Program-made: the position numbers and the translations under genes
From: Saccharopolyspora phatthalungensis
Lineage (GTDB): Bacteria > Actinomycetota > Actinomycetes > Mycobacteriales > Pseudonocardiaceae
DNA: 64,000 bases
NCBI RefSeq assembly: GCF_014203395.1
Contig: NZ_JACHIW010000002.1
Coordinates: forward strand, 434,001-498,000
Direction: 5' to 3'
Notes under the pieces: model-generated
Database searches by the model: none
What the model was told of the DNA's origin: nothing
What the model saw: the letters and a program-made list of their open reading frames with translations, nothing else
Shown here: one piece after another, positions 17,497 through 26,805 of the stretch
Layout of the letters: each line of letters opens with the position of its first letter
Position numbering within the stretch: position 1 is the first letter of the stretch

Positions 17497-18186
17497 TCAC
17501 TTTTCGTGGAGGTCCAAGAGATGGTATTCCATGACGCGCTGCACCTCGATCCGGCGAACCCGGCGTAACAACTCGACGCGCATCCCGGCTTTCGCTGCGA
17601 ACTGGTCGAGCAGCTGCCGGTCGCCTAGGTCGGCGGTGCCGATCAGCAACCGCCCGCCCTCGGCCAGGTGGCATCGGGCGCCGGAGATGTAGGCTTCCTG
17701 GCCCTTGTAACCGGGATCGAATACGGCGCCGTGGAGTTCGGAGGACATCGGGAAGTCCTCTGCCACATAGGTCCACGGGACATTCCAGAAGATGGCGTCG
17801 TAGCGATCAGCCGGCTGAAGTGCCTGGAATAGGTCGCTGTGCAAAGCGCGCACGATGTCCTCCACCCCGTGGCGCCGTGCATTGGCCGCGGTGTTGGCGA
17901 CGGCCCGGGGGTTGATGTCCACCGCCGTGACGTGGGCGCAGCCGGACAGCGCGGCGGTCACCGAGATGACACCGGTTCCTGAGCCGACCTCCAGGAAGGA
18001 GCCGCCCGGTGGGTAGGGCAGGATTGACGCCATCACCTCGGTTGCGGCGGTGATGGTTCCCGGGAACACGTCTCGGTGCAGGTCCCATTCCCGTCCCAGC
18101 AGGAAGAAGGAGTCGGGGTAATCCGGTTCGTCCATCGTTCGGGTGAGAACCTGCTCGGCGGCTTCCGGTTCTTCGCGAATGGCCAT
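17497..18186 (-). CDS. Class I methyltransferase with NVPW active-site motif
   Basis: A 229-residue methyltransferase. Motif I is FLEVGSGTGVISVTAALSG and motif II is VTAVDINPRAVANTAANARR. At the active site it has FWNVPWTY, a variant of the NPPY/NPPF motif that positions a nitrogen nucleophile in HemK-like N-methyltransferases. ATG 18186 is preferred because AAGGAGAAACC precedes it. An in-frame start 33 bases upstream exists but lacks a ribosome site. It lies in the same-strand run between the GNAT and aminotransferase genes. An amino-group methylation of the cluster product is a reasonable guess. Confidence 0.83.
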   Translation of the reverse strand: MAIREEPEAAEQVLTRTMDEPDYPDSFFLLGREWDLHRDVFPGTITAATEVMASILPYPPGGSFLEVGSGTGVISVTAALSGCAHVTAVDINPRAVANTAANARRHGVEDIVRALHSDLFQALQPADRYDAIFWNVPWTYVAEDFPMSSELHGAVFDPGYKGQEAYISGARCHLAEGGRLLIGTADLGDRQLLDQFAAKAGMRVELLRRVRRIEVQRVMEYHLLDLHEK

Positions 18187-18254
18187 GGTTTCTCCTTGAT
18201 GTTGTGCCGACCCAACCACAGATCACTCGGGGCGATCGTTCAGGCCGCTATGCC

Positions 18255-19541
18255 CTACGCGCTCCGGGCGTAATCGACGAGTGCTGAATGGTTTTGATAG
18301 ATTTTTTGGAACGCCACGATGTAGTCGTCGATCAACGACTTGTCCTCCGGCCAGTTGTTGAAGGTCGGCAGCGAAAGCGCTTGGCGCTGGACCCGAGCGG
18401 CGTTGGAATCTGCCGCGGGTACGTTGGCGACCTTCGGGAGGCCGGGGAAGAGCGGGCTCTCTGCTTCGGAGTACAACGGCAGCGTCGCCAGGTCGGGGCC
18501 GGAGGGTGCGCCTATTTCCATGCCCTCGGCTCGCAGCGCCTTGATCAAGACTTCTCGTGTGATTGCGTCCAGGGAGTCCGGCAGGTACAGCGGCTTGTAG
18601 CCGTACCACGCGCCCATGTCGACGTCGTCGGCCACGTACGCGGGTTCGATGTAGGTCACCTCGCTCAGCCGCTCACCCAGGTACTGCAAGCATTTGTGGC
18701 GGTTCTCCTTGCGGGTGGGGAAGGCCGCCAGCGAGTGGCGGGCCACGATCGCGTTAAAGGGCGACATGCGCAGCTTGAGCCCGAACCCGGTTACCCAGTA
18801 GTCGCGCAGTCGACCGTCGATCAGGTCCTCGCGGCAGCGGTCGCGATAGTGCCCCAGCAGGGTCGCCCGGTCGTGAACCTCCGAGTCGTTTGTGACCAGG
18901 ATGCCGCCTTCCCCGGCGTAGATCGCTTTGTTGGCTTGGAGGGAGAAAACCGCGGCGTCGCCGAAGGTGCCGCAGAGGCGCCCCTTGTACCGGCTCCCGT
19001 GGGCGTGTGAACAGTCTTCCAGTACCCGCAGGTCGTGGCGGGAGGCGATGTCCAGGATGGCGTCCATGTCGCACGGATGACCCCACTGGTGGACGGCAGT
19101 GATCACCTTCGAGCGTGGGGTGATCGCCCGCTCCAGGCCGGCCGGGTCTATACACCTGGTCCGCAGATCGATGTCGGCGAGAACGACCTCGCCATGAAGC
19201 GCGAAAACCGGGCTGAGCGCGGCGTGGTAGGTCAATGCGGGGCCCACCACCTCCGTGTCCTCGCGGACCCCGAGCGCGAAGTAGGCAGCCAACAGCGCAC
19301 TGGTACCAGAGTTGAAGGTGACCGCCCACTGGACGCGGTGCTCCAGGAAACGCAGAAAGTCGTTCTCCAGTGCGCGGATTGGGCCGCTGCTGCCGCGGAT
19401 GGAGATGTCGTCGTTGCGCTGGTCGGCCAGCTCGATCAGCTCGGGCTCGTCCGCATCGGGCGGCCAGATCTCGTGAGGCCGGGGCTTGGAAATCGCCGTG
19501 GGACCCCCCAGCAGGGCAAGTTCGTCGCGGACGTCGGTCAT
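18255..19541 (-). CDS. DegT/DnrJ/EryC1-family PLP aminotransferase
   Basis: A 428-residue sugar or cyclitol aminotransferase. The PLP-binding Lys is Lys205 in SLQANKAIYAGEGG, preceded by the PLP-contacting VLEDCSHAHGSRYKGR with the ring-stacking and Asp residues. The family transfers an amino group, usually from Glu or Gln, to ketosugars or inososes in antibiotic pathways. ATG 19541 is chosen: AAAGGA lies ahead of it and the upstream open frame overlaps the neighbouring gene's coding end with different codon bias. Partnered with the nearby Gfo/Idh/MocA dehydrogenase it recalls the NtdA/NtdC oxidation-transamination pair, suggesting an aminosugar or aminocyclitol unit. Confidence 0.92.
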   Translation of the reverse strand: MTDVRDELALLGGPTAISKPRPHEIWPPDADEPELIELADQRNDDISIRGSSGPIRALENDFLRFLEHRVQWAVTFNSGTSALLAAYFALGVREDTEVVGPALTYHAALSPVFALHGEVVLADIDLRTRCIDPAGLERAITPRSKVITAVHQWGHPCDMDAILDIASRHDLRVLEDCSHAHGSRYKGRLCGTFGDAAVFSLQANKAIYAGEGGILVTNDSEVHDRATLLGHYRDRCREDLIDGRLRDYWVTGFGLKLRMSPFNAIVARHSLAAFPTRKENRHKCLQYLGERLSEVTYIEPAYVADDVDMGAWYGYKPLYLPDSLDAITREVLIKALRAEGMEIGAPSGPDLATLPLYSEAESPLFPGLPKVANVPAADSNAARVQRQALSLPTFNNWPEDKSLIDDYIVAFQKIYQNHSALVDYARSA

Positions 19542-19596
19542 CGGCAGTCCTTTCGCTATGGCCATCTGTTGCGGGCAGAGGAAACGCCTGAACGCC

Positions 19597-21807
19597 TCAG
19601 CGGATCCACAGGTCTCGTCCGGCGAAGAAGATCCGGCCGAGCCCGACCGCGTAGAAGCGCAGCAGCATGGTGTGCCGGATCTGGGGTTCGCCGGTCCGGA
19701 TCGCCAGGTCCACGTCGACGTGGCCGCGTGCGGGAACCCGGACCGTCTCGGGCTCCAGACGGAATTCGAAACCGTGCGGCTTGCCCCGGGTGATCCGGGC
19801 ACCGAGGAGCAGCTTCAGGTCTTCGTCACCGGCATTGTCGATGGTGATCACCATGGTGGTGTCGCTCTGCGGGAGCAGCCTGTTGTCGCCCGCGACACTG
19901 ATCCGCACTGACTCGTCCTCGGTGTCGCTGGTCGCCCCGCACACCGGACAACTGATCAGGTACCTACGCAGGTGCGGGCGAAGCAGGGAGCGGTTGACAT
20001 AGCGGTAGACGACCTCCCCGCAGTAGCCGCAGGCCGCCGGGCAAGCGGCGGCCTCCTCAAGGGTGTAGGTGGGCCGATAGGCCTCGACGAAGTGGTACTC
20101 GCGGGTCTCGGTCAGTCGCAGCAGCGTTTCCAACAACAGCCGGTCCAGGTGGCCGCACCGGGCGAGGATGCGGTCGATTGACTTGCGCAAGTCATCGGAC
20201 CCGGTCAGTTCGGACCCGGCGGTTTTGGCTCGCCGAGCCAGGACGGGAAGCTGGTTGGCCATTTCCCCCAGAACCGACCGGGCGCGCTCCAACTTGATGT
20301 CCAAACAGGACAAATTGTCGTAGCGTTCCATCGCGGCAGAAATTCGCTCGGCGTCACTGACCAGGCCTCGTTCGGCCACCACGAGTGTGCATGCCGTCTG
20401 GTGGCCGAGGAGGGGCCGTTCGGTGAAGCCCAACACGAAAAGGTTCGGTTCCCCGTCGATCTCGCCCACCGCGCTGTAGTAGGGCGGGTGACCACCGAAT
20501 CCCGGCGACGGCCGGACCTCCAGCCGACCCCTTTGGTATGCGTGGATGAGGGCCGGGTCTTTCAACGGCATTCGGACGTAGGCGGGCAGGGCGGACTCGA
20601 AGTGCACAAGCATCTGTCCGTTGATCTCCTCGTGCCGCGCCGAGTCCGTTAGCGTGCTCGGCCCGGACGCATAAACCGCTTCAGGATCCCCCATCACGAA
20701 GACCGCGGGAGCGTCGATACCCCATCGGGCCAGATTCTCGTTGACTAGCTCGACAGCCTGCCCCACGCTCAGTCCCTCGTCTAGCAACCGGTGGAACAGT
20801 AGATTCTCAGCGGGGCTTCCGTCTTTGAGCAGCGGACTGGCGACGTAGCTTCCGGCCCAGCCATCGAGGAAGCGCTGGGCGACCGTGAACCGGTTGTGGG
20901 TGCCCAGCAGTTGGGTGCCCAACTTGACGGTCAGACAAGCATTGGCGAAGACCACCTGAGCGGGGATCTGCGCCGGATCGAACCTCCTGGACTCGGGGTA
21001 CACACACTCGTATCCCTGCATGCAGGCCGGCAGGGGGCCTGCGGCCTTCCGAGCTACCGCGAGCTCTGCGGCGTTGTCGGTCAGACCACACAGCAGGTCG
21101 CTGGGGGTAAGCCGGAGGTAATCTTCGCTGCCGTGAGTGATCACGCTCAGGACCCGTTGTAGATCGCTTCGGCTACTCAACGCCTCGGGCTCCACGGCGC
21201 CTTGCGGGTAGCTCGTGAGTCGACCGTCCACCAGCGGCGAATCGCCTTTGAGCAGAGGTGCGATCAGGGTGTCGGCTTCGGCGGGCAAGCACGGGTAGAT
21301 CAGGGTCTTGAAGACGAGTTCGCTGAGCTTGGCGACGGACTCAGCGGCTAATACACCGACTCGTAACCGTGGGAACGCGCGGTGAAGCCGGGCCAGGATG
21401 GCGAAGCCGAGCGCGGAAGACGGTCCGGCGATCGTCAGGTAGCGTGCGCCGCGGTGGCGGCGCACCAAGTCGAGGATTTGTTCGGTGGTGCGTGCGGGTT
21501 CAAGAAAAGCCCTTTTAGCCAGCGCGAAAACCGCCGCGGGGTAGTGGAAGCCGTCCCTTGCCACACAGACCACCAGATGCTCCTGCCGGAGCTGGCTACG
21601 CTCGCGCAGGGCCTCGTGCGGAGGGGGGATGTCTCTTTCGCGGTGCTGAACATCGACCACGGGCAACCCGAGCTTTTTTGCAATCCGCCTGGGCCACAGG
21701 TGCCGATTTGTTGGATCGAAGACAGGCAGGTCGCGAGCGTCAAGTCGGTCGTGCGCTAGCGCATACGCGAGGTAGTCCTCCAGCGTCCGTGTCAATCCGA
21801 TGGTCAT
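19597..21807 (-). CDS. Large caspase-fold (CHAT/C25-like) protein with zinc ribbon
   Basis: A 736-residue protein of no named function. Residues about 110-375 look like a caspase-fold peptidase of the CHAT/gingipain C25 kind. His225-Gly226 is in SVITHGSEDYL, and a candidate nucleophile Cys291 is in VVFANACLT. FTVAQRFLDGWAGSYVAS and LLDEGLSVGQAVELVNENLA follow, as in CHAT proteins. Residues about 589-623 form a zinc ribbon (Cys593-x2-Cys596 and Cys620-x2-Cys623). Residues about 630-736 look like a beta-sandwich. There are no membrane segments. It lies between the aminotransferase and the dehydrogenase in the cluster. Start ATG 21807 has GAGGA ahead. A protease or adaptor role is inferred; it could also be a catalytically dead scaffold. 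Confidence 0.6.
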   Translation of the reverse strand: MTIGLTRTLEDYLAYALAHDRLDARDLPVFDPTNRHLWPRRIAKKLGLPVVDVQHRERDIPPPHEALRERSQLRQEHLVVCVARDGFHYPAAVFALAKRAFLEPARTTEQILDLVRRHRGARYLTIAGPSSALGFAILARLHRAFPRLRVGVLAAESVAKLSELVFKTLIYPCLPAEADTLIAPLLKGDSPLVDGRLTSYPQGAVEPEALSSRSDLQRVLSVITHGSEDYLRLTPSDLLCGLTDNAAELAVARKAAGPLPACMQGYECVYPESRRFDPAQIPAQVVFANACLTVKLGTQLLGTHNRFTVAQRFLDGWAGSYVASPLLKDGSPAENLLFHRLLDEGLSVGQAVELVNENLARWGIDAPAVFVMGDPEAVYASGPSTLTDSARHEEINGQMLVHFESALPAYVRMPLKDPALIHAYQRGRLEVRPSPGFGGHPPYYSAVGEIDGEPNLFVLGFTERPLLGHQTACTLVVAERGLVSDAERISAAMERYDNLSCLDIKLERARSVLGEMANQLPVLARRAKTAGSELTGSDDLRKSIDRILARCGHLDRLLLETLLRLTETREYHFVEAYRPTYTLEEAAACPAACGYCGEVVYRYVNRSLLRPHLRRYLISCPVCGATSDTEDESVRISVAGDNRLLPQSDTTMVITIDNAGDEDLKLLLGARITRGKPHGFEFRLEPETVRVPARGHVDVDLAIRTGEPQIRHTMLLRFYAVGLGRIFFAGRDLWIR

Positions 21808-21845
21808 TTCACTAGTCCTCCGCTCACGGGTCCCTCTCGGGGCGG

Positions 21846-22847
21846 TCAGCACGCGTTGGCCAGCACTGACGGCCGGGGATGCGCATCGGGCCCGCCCTCA
21901 TTGCTCTCGTAGGCGCGTTGGATGACCTGAACCGTGCTGAGCTGGCGCGCGAAGTGCTTGGCCCGGTATTCGCGGTCGTCGAGATGGCGCAGGTACCGCG
22001 CGATCATCCTGTCGACCATGGCCTCCTTGGAGATCGTCACCGTGACCCCGGCAACCCGGGTGCCCCCCGGCGAATACAGGCTCGCCTCCGTTGGGCTGAT
22101 CTCCAGGGAACCGTCGGTGCCCAGAACGGTGAGTCGCTCGACCTTTTCGTGGTTGTGCCGGGAGACGCAAAGGGTGCCCGCAAATCCCTGGTACGGATAG
22201 GAGAAGTAGACACTGACCAGATCTTCGAGTCCTTGACGCCGCATCTCCTCGTAGCAGTGCAAGAAGGCCGCGCGGACCGAGACCGGACTGGCGAACAGGC
22301 CGGCGAGGATGTCAACGAGGTGATACCCCATGTCGAGCATGACCCCGCCCAGGGCCTTGTCGCTGTCGGCGCGCCAGCCGGAGGTCATCTTCGCAAGGTT
22401 GATGTGGTAGTCGTAGGCAAACCAGTACGGCTCTCCCGTGCGGTGGAGATTTCGGCTGGCGAAGTCGAATGCCGGGTTGAAGTTCCGCTGAACCAGCGTG
22501 TAGACACTCCGGTCGGCGGCGTCGGCCATCTTGACGAGGTCCCGCGCATCCTGCTCGGTAACGGCGAACGGCTTCTCCTTGAGGATGTGGACACCGTGCT
22601 GCAGTAACGCCCTGCAACCCGAGAAGTGCGTCTGATGTGGAACCGTCACCAACGCCACATCGAAGTCGAGGCACGCCAGCGCGTCCTCGAGGTTGTCAAA
22701 AAACGGCAGTCCTAGCCGCCCGGCCAACCGGGAAGCATCTGGCGCTATGTCGACCACACCGACGACGTCTGTATATCGATGCAGGATGGGCAAGTACTCT
22801 TGGCCCTGTTTCCCCGCGAATCCAACGACAACTGAGCGATGACGCAC
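21846..22847 (-). CDS. Gfo/Idh/MocA-family NAD(P)-dependent oxidoreductase
   Basis: A 333-residue dehydrogenase with an N-terminal Rossmann domain (VVVGFAGKQGQEYLPIL), the family KEKPFAV motif whose Lys is catalytic, and the C-terminal alpha/beta domain with GGVMLDMGYHLVDIL carrying the conserved Asp and His. The family oxidises or reduces sugar and inositol hydroxyls. It precedes the caspase-like gene by 38 bp on the same strand and probably supplies the keto substrate for the DegT aminotransferase. The sugar is unknown. Confidence 0.92.
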   Translation of the reverse strand: MRHRSVVVGFAGKQGQEYLPILHRYTDVVGVVDIAPDASRLAGRLGLPFFDNLEDALACLDFDVALVTVPHQTHFSGCRALLQHGVHILKEKPFAVTEQDARDLVKMADAADRSVYTLVQRNFNPAFDFASRNLHRTGEPYWFAYDYHINLAKMTSGWRADSDKALGGVMLDMGYHLVDILAGLFASPVSVRAAFLHCYEEMRRQGLEDLVSVYFSYPYQGFAGTLCVSRHNHEKVERLTVLGTDGSLEISPTEASLYSPGGTRVAGVTVTISKEAMVDRMIARYLRHLDDREYRAKHFARQLSTVQVIQRAYESNEGGPDAHPRPSVLANAC

Positions 22848-22891
22848 CTTTTCCCCCTAGGGCTGTATGCTCGCTACTCCGTCTCTCTTCG

Positions 22892-23437
22892 CTAGTGATC
22901 CGGTAGAACCCTGGTCCCGTCGGGATCAGTGACGGTGATATCCCGCCGTCGGGACGCCGGTACGCGATCGAGCCATTCGTGCGCCCTGGCGACAATCTCT
23001 CCGATGAAGGCACTGCCGGTTCGTGCCACGTTTTCTTCCAGCAAGCCGATTTCGCTGGGTCCGATCCACGAGAACTCGGTGTGCTTGTCCTGTTCCAGCC
23101 GTGGGGCGTCCAAGTCGCCCGCGACCTCTACCAGGAAGTCGAGTTCACAATGGACCTCGCCGTTGCCGTTCCAGGTCGATCGCCCTAGCAGGGCCAGGAC
23201 CCGCCCCAGGCGCCATCCGGTCTCCTCTTCGATCTCGCGATCCAGCGCGCCTAGGACGTTCTCGCCGGGGTGTACGGAACCGCCCACTACATCCCAGCAC
23301 CCGGGGAAGAGGGTACGGTTCTCCGAACGCCGCTGGATGAACACTCGGTCGCGTGCGTCTCGGATCAGCGCGCCCACGACTAGGCGGGGGCCGGCTGGCA
23401 GTGATCCGGTAGGCCCCTGGTCGAGAGGCGAGGTCAT
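22892..23437 (-). CDS. Nudix hydrolase
   Basis: A 181-residue Nudix protein with a complete Nudix box: Gly53, Glu59, then REIEEETGW at residues 67-75 (GX5EX7REUXEEXGU). The family cleaves nucleoside diphosphates linked to another moiety. The start overlaps the stop of the M28 peptidase gene (ATGA, 23434-23437), so the two are translationally coupled. In this cluster it may process an NDP-sugar or a pyrophosphate intermediate, or act as a house-cleaning enzyme. The substrate is not evident. Confidence 0.9.
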   Translation of the reverse strand: MTSPLDQGPTGSLPAGPRLVVGALIRDARDRVFIQRRSENRTLFPGCWDVVGGSVHPGENVLGALDREIEEETGWRLGRVLALLGRSTWNGNGEVHCELDFLVEVAGDLDAPRLEQDKHTEFSWIGPSEIGLLEENVARTGSAFIGEIVARAHEWLDRVPASRRRDITVTDPDGTRVLPDH

Positions 23438-24927
23438 CGCCCACCCCCCGAAACGGTGGGCCGCTCGGCGTTGGAATAGTGCTCGAAGACGCGCAGGAAC
23501 GCGTCGGCGTGAGCGCTGACTTTCGCGGGGTCGTAGCTGTCAGCGTTGTCGCACGGCAGGTGGTAGCAGCGGTCGTAGGACTCTCCCGCCAGACCACCCC
23601 AGCGGGCCGCCTCCTCGGCAGTCTTGCCTTCGAAGGAGCCACCGAACAGCCCGCCCATCGGGATGCCGGCTTCGGCGAAGGGCGCGTAGTCGGATCGGCC
23701 GTCCAGACACCATGTGCCCGGTTCGGTTCCTGTTGCCCGGAATGCACCGAGAAACCGATCGCGAATCGCCACGGAACCTGGTGGGGCGCCCCGGCCAGGC
23801 GCGAGGGCCAGTGCGTGGTCTCCTTCCGCGCTGCGGCATGGGGTATTGCTGTCCAGGACGAACAGGCCACGGTTCGGGCCGCCGATCATCTCCAGGTTGA
23901 GGTAGAGCCCGATATTCGCCCGCTCCTGCGGTGAGAGGGCCTGAACGTAGTGTTTGGCTCCGACCATGCCGAACTCTTCGGCTGACCAGAACGCGAACAC
24001 CAGCCGGTTACGTGGTGGGATGGGTGCAGTGGCCTGTCGAAGCGCGGCCTCCAACAACACGGCGGCGGCGATGCCGTTGTCGTTGATGCCGGGTCCGGTG
24101 GGCACGGAATCCAGATGCGCCCCGGAAACGACTGTCCGGCCCGGGTCTCCCGACGTGCTCTCGGCAAGCAAGTTCTCGGTGGAGCGCTGCTCGGTCAATG
24201 AGCGCAGCACCATGGTGACCTTGAGGTGCCGCTCCGCCACCCCCAGCAGCGCCTGGCCGGTTTCCGGACTCACGCCGCCGATCGGGATCTCTGCGGTCTC
24301 GGGTTCCCACAACCATCCGTACAGCTCGCCGGGGCGATCGTTGATGACGATCACTGCGGTAGCGCCGGCACCGGCGGCGACCGCCTGCTTCTGATCCAGC
24401 GTGCAGCCCCCGTTGAGGACGAGTGCGATTCGTCCTCGTGCCACCGCGTCGGCGTATGACTCCGCCGTGCACCCCTGCCGTTTGGCCTCGGTTCCAGTCA
24501 CGGGAGCCAGTTCAGCGGTGGTGCCACCTGCGGGTGTCGAGGGCGAATAGCCGACCACGTTGATGCGATGGTGGGTCCCGCCTCCCACCGTGAGGTCGTA
24601 TTCCAGCGCCTGGGTGTAGAGAAAGCCGAACCGCTGACGCGTGACTCGGTAGCCAACTTTGGCCAGCAGCGTCTCGAAGTAGCTGATTGATTGGTCGTAT
24701 CCACGAGATCCCGCGGCCCGATGGCCATCGTTGTGATCGGCAAACGACTGCAGCGCCGCGACGTGTTCACCCACATGCCCCAATTCGATCCTGGTCGAGC
24801 CTGTCCCCGAATCGCCCGGGGTCGCGCGGTTGGACAGCATCACCACAGATGCGGACAGAGCGGCCACGACGACCAGGACGACAGCCGCCACGAGCGGAAA
24901 TCTCCTCGGTCGAAAATGTTTCAACAT
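23434..24927 (-). CDS. Secreted M28-family zinc aminopeptidase with PA domain
   Basis: A 497-residue exported metallopeptidase. The N-terminus MLKHFRPRRFPLVAAVVLVVV is a basic stretch followed by a hydrophobic signal or anchor. A PA-type insert lies at about residues 130-230. The M28 metal ligands are visible in order: SGAHLDSVPTGPGINDNG (His and Asp), FWSAEEFGMVG (catalytic Glu and ligand Glu), GRSDYAPF (Asp) and CYHLPCDN (His). It removes N-terminal residues outside the cell. ATG 24927 overlaps the P450 stop by one base (TGATG) and has GGGGG ahead of it. In a metabolite cluster it could activate an exported peptidyl or aminoacyl prodrug. Confidence 0.9.
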   Translation of the reverse strand: MLKHFRPRRFPLVAAVVLVVVAALSASVVMLSNRATPGDSGTGSTRIELGHVGEHVAALQSFADHNDGHRAAGSRGYDQSISYFETLLAKVGYRVTRQRFGFLYTQALEYDLTVGGGTHHRINVVGYSPSTPAGGTTAELAPVTGTEAKRQGCTAESYADAVARGRIALVLNGGCTLDQKQAVAAGAGATAVIVINDRPGELYGWLWEPETAEIPIGGVSPETGQALLGVAERHLKVTMVLRSLTEQRSTENLLAESTSGDPGRTVVSGAHLDSVPTGPGINDNGIAAAVLLEAALRQATAPIPPRNRLVFAFWSAEEFGMVGAKHYVQALSPQERANIGLYLNLEMIGGPNRGLFVLDSNTPCRSAEGDHALALAPGRGAPPGSVAIRDRFLGAFRATGTEPGTWCLDGRSDYAPFAEAGIPMGGLFGGSFEGKTAEEAARWGGLAGESYDRCYHLPCDNADSYDPAKVSAHADAFLRVFEHYSNAERPTVSGGGR

Positions 24928-26165
24928 CAAGCCCCCAATACAACGGGAAGGGCATGCAGGCCGTGGTGCGGCCCAAAGATCCGCCAACGCAACTGCTCGA
25001 CGGGTATCGCCAGCCGCATATCAGGGAAGCGATCCACCACGCTGCGGAAGACGATCTGCGTCTCCAGTCGGGCCAGCGGAGCCCCCAGACAAAAATGCGG
25101 GCCGTGCCCGAACCCCACATGCGCGGGAGACCCTCGGCTCAGATCGAGGCTGTCAGCCGCTGGGAAGACATCCTCGTCCCGATTGGCGGAGTTCAGCACC
25201 AGTCCGACGATAGAGCCGCGCGGGATCGTCGTACCCGAGTAGCAGACGTCTTCGGTAGCGACCCGGAAGGTAGCCTTTTCCGCTGGGCCGTCATAACGGA
25301 TCAGCTCGTCCACCGCGTGCGCGGTCATCTCTGGGTTGTGGCGTAGGAAATGTCGCTGCTCATCATGGGTCAGAAGGGCGAGCACAGCGTTGCCGATAAA
25401 GTTTGTCGTAGACTCCGTCCCCGCGATGAACAGCGCGGTCACCATCCCGATCAGCTCGTCGTCGTTGATGGTTCCCCGGTGGTGTGCGGCGACGAGTTCG
25501 TCGACCAGCCCGTGCTCCTCTGGCCTCTTGGATTCTCCGCTCTTCAGGCAGGCCCGTTTGCGCTCCAAGAGCTCCACGAAGTACGCGAAGAACTCCCCAG
25601 CGGCATCCGGCGCCGTCGGCAGCACGTCGATATAGCTGGGATAAGCCACGTCATCCCGCCAGGCCGTCACCGCCAGCGCCTCGGCCGGAGCCATACCCAT
25701 GATCCGGCACATGACCAGTACCGGCAGCGGCTGAGCGAGCCGCGCAATGAGATCCACCGCGTCCTGACCAGGCAGATCGCCAAGCAGATCGTCGGTGAAC
25801 TGTTGAATCCACGGCCGAAAGAACTCCACCGTCCGAGGCTGGAAAGCCTTGCCGATGACGTTCTTCAAGCGGCGATGGTCAGCCGCATCACTGTTCAGAA
25901 GATTATTGACAACCACTCGCCCATCGGGTGTCACGAGACCGGTCACCCGTGCACCTCGAAGCTGATCGGCCGCGTTCCGGGGATCCTTGGACAGGCGCGG
26001 ATCACCAAGCGCCGCCCGGACATCCTCGTACCGCGTCAGTAGCCATATGCATAGACCGTCCGGCTGTTGGATCTGGTGCACCGGGCTGTTTTTCCGCAGC
26101 CATGCGTACCCAGGGTAGGGATCGGCGACAAAGTCGTAGCCAAAGAAATCCGAAGGCTCCATCAT
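24927..26165 (-). CDS. Cytochrome P450 (soluble bacterial type)
   Basis: A 412-residue P450 of normal bacterial length. The heme-binding loop is FGHGPHFCLGAPLAR with the axial Cys359. The I-helix oxygen-activation motif is AGTES (248-252), and ExxR is Glu287-Leu-Ile-Arg290. It needs ferredoxin and reductase partners, which are not seen here. It is first in the minus-strand cluster and is coupled to the M28 gene. A hydroxylation or other oxidation of the cluster product is the probable role. Confidence 0.95.
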   Translation of the reverse strand: MMEPSDFFGYDFVADPYPGYAWLRKNSPVHQIQQPDGLCIWLLTRYEDVRAALGDPRLSKDPRNAADQLRGARVTGLVTPDGRVVVNNLLNSDAADHRRLKNVIGKAFQPRTVEFFRPWIQQFTDDLLGDLPGQDAVDLIARLAQPLPVLVMCRIMGMAPAEALAVTAWRDDVAYPSYIDVLPTAPDAAGEFFAYFVELLERKRACLKSGESKRPEEHGLVDELVAAHHRGTINDDELIGMVTALFIAGTESTTNFIGNAVLALLTHDEQRHFLRHNPEMTAHAVDELIRYDGPAEKATFRVATEDVCYSGTTIPRGSIVGLVLNSANRDEDVFPAADSLDLSRGSPAHVGFGHGPHFCLGAPLARLETQIVFRSVVDRFPDMRLAIPVEQLRWRIFGPHHGLHALPVVLGA

Positions 26166-26389
26166 GAAAGTGATCCCTGTCGTGGGCCCCGCCCAAGGTT
26201 CGTGTCGACAGTGCCATGTATTGCCTGAGACGATGTCTTCACCCTTTCGGGCAATGGCATGCTTGCGAAACGACGTGCTGGAGATGCCATCGATAACCGC
26301 CTAGCAGAAAACTACGACACTAAGGGGGTACGAACCATCGACGAGCGAATGTGAACCCGTCTACTTTCCCCCAGCGGTGAAGACACTCC

Positions 26390-26418
26390 CCCAGTGATCT
26401 CCTGGCCCAGTGATCTCC
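26390..26418. repeat. Two tandem copies of CCCAGTGATCTCC
   Basis: CCCAGTGATCTCC occurs at 26390-26402 and again at 26406-26418, a 16-bp period, in the region upstream of the minus-strand P450 operon. A related CCCCCAGCGGTGA lies just before (about 26370). Spacing of about one and a half helical turns suggests regulator half-sites. This is inference. Confidence 0.45.
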
Positions 26419-26805
26419 CGACCCCGCCCCGGACGCCTATTTACGTTTTACCCCAACTACTTTTAGAGGCTAGCCCAACAACCAGTATGCGGCAACAAGA
26501 AACCTTCGATCGGAGCAGTTGGTTGCCTTTTCCCACTTTTCCCGGGGCGGCCAACCGTTCGGCGCTGGCCGGCAGTCCGACCTGATCTTGTCCGGCCACG
26601 CCTGCTGTTCGCGGCGCGCGGGCTGGCCTGTCCGTATCGGCAGCTCAGACCTGCAATGGGCCGCCCACAGCGGGCATCCCCGCGCTAGGTGTCACACCGT
26701 AGCACGAAAACGGGCTGAAATTGGGAGGATTCATCGTCGCTGAACTGATTTGCACTATAATGGAATCCTGTCGACTTGACGGTTCGCTACAACCGCAGTT
26801 CATCC

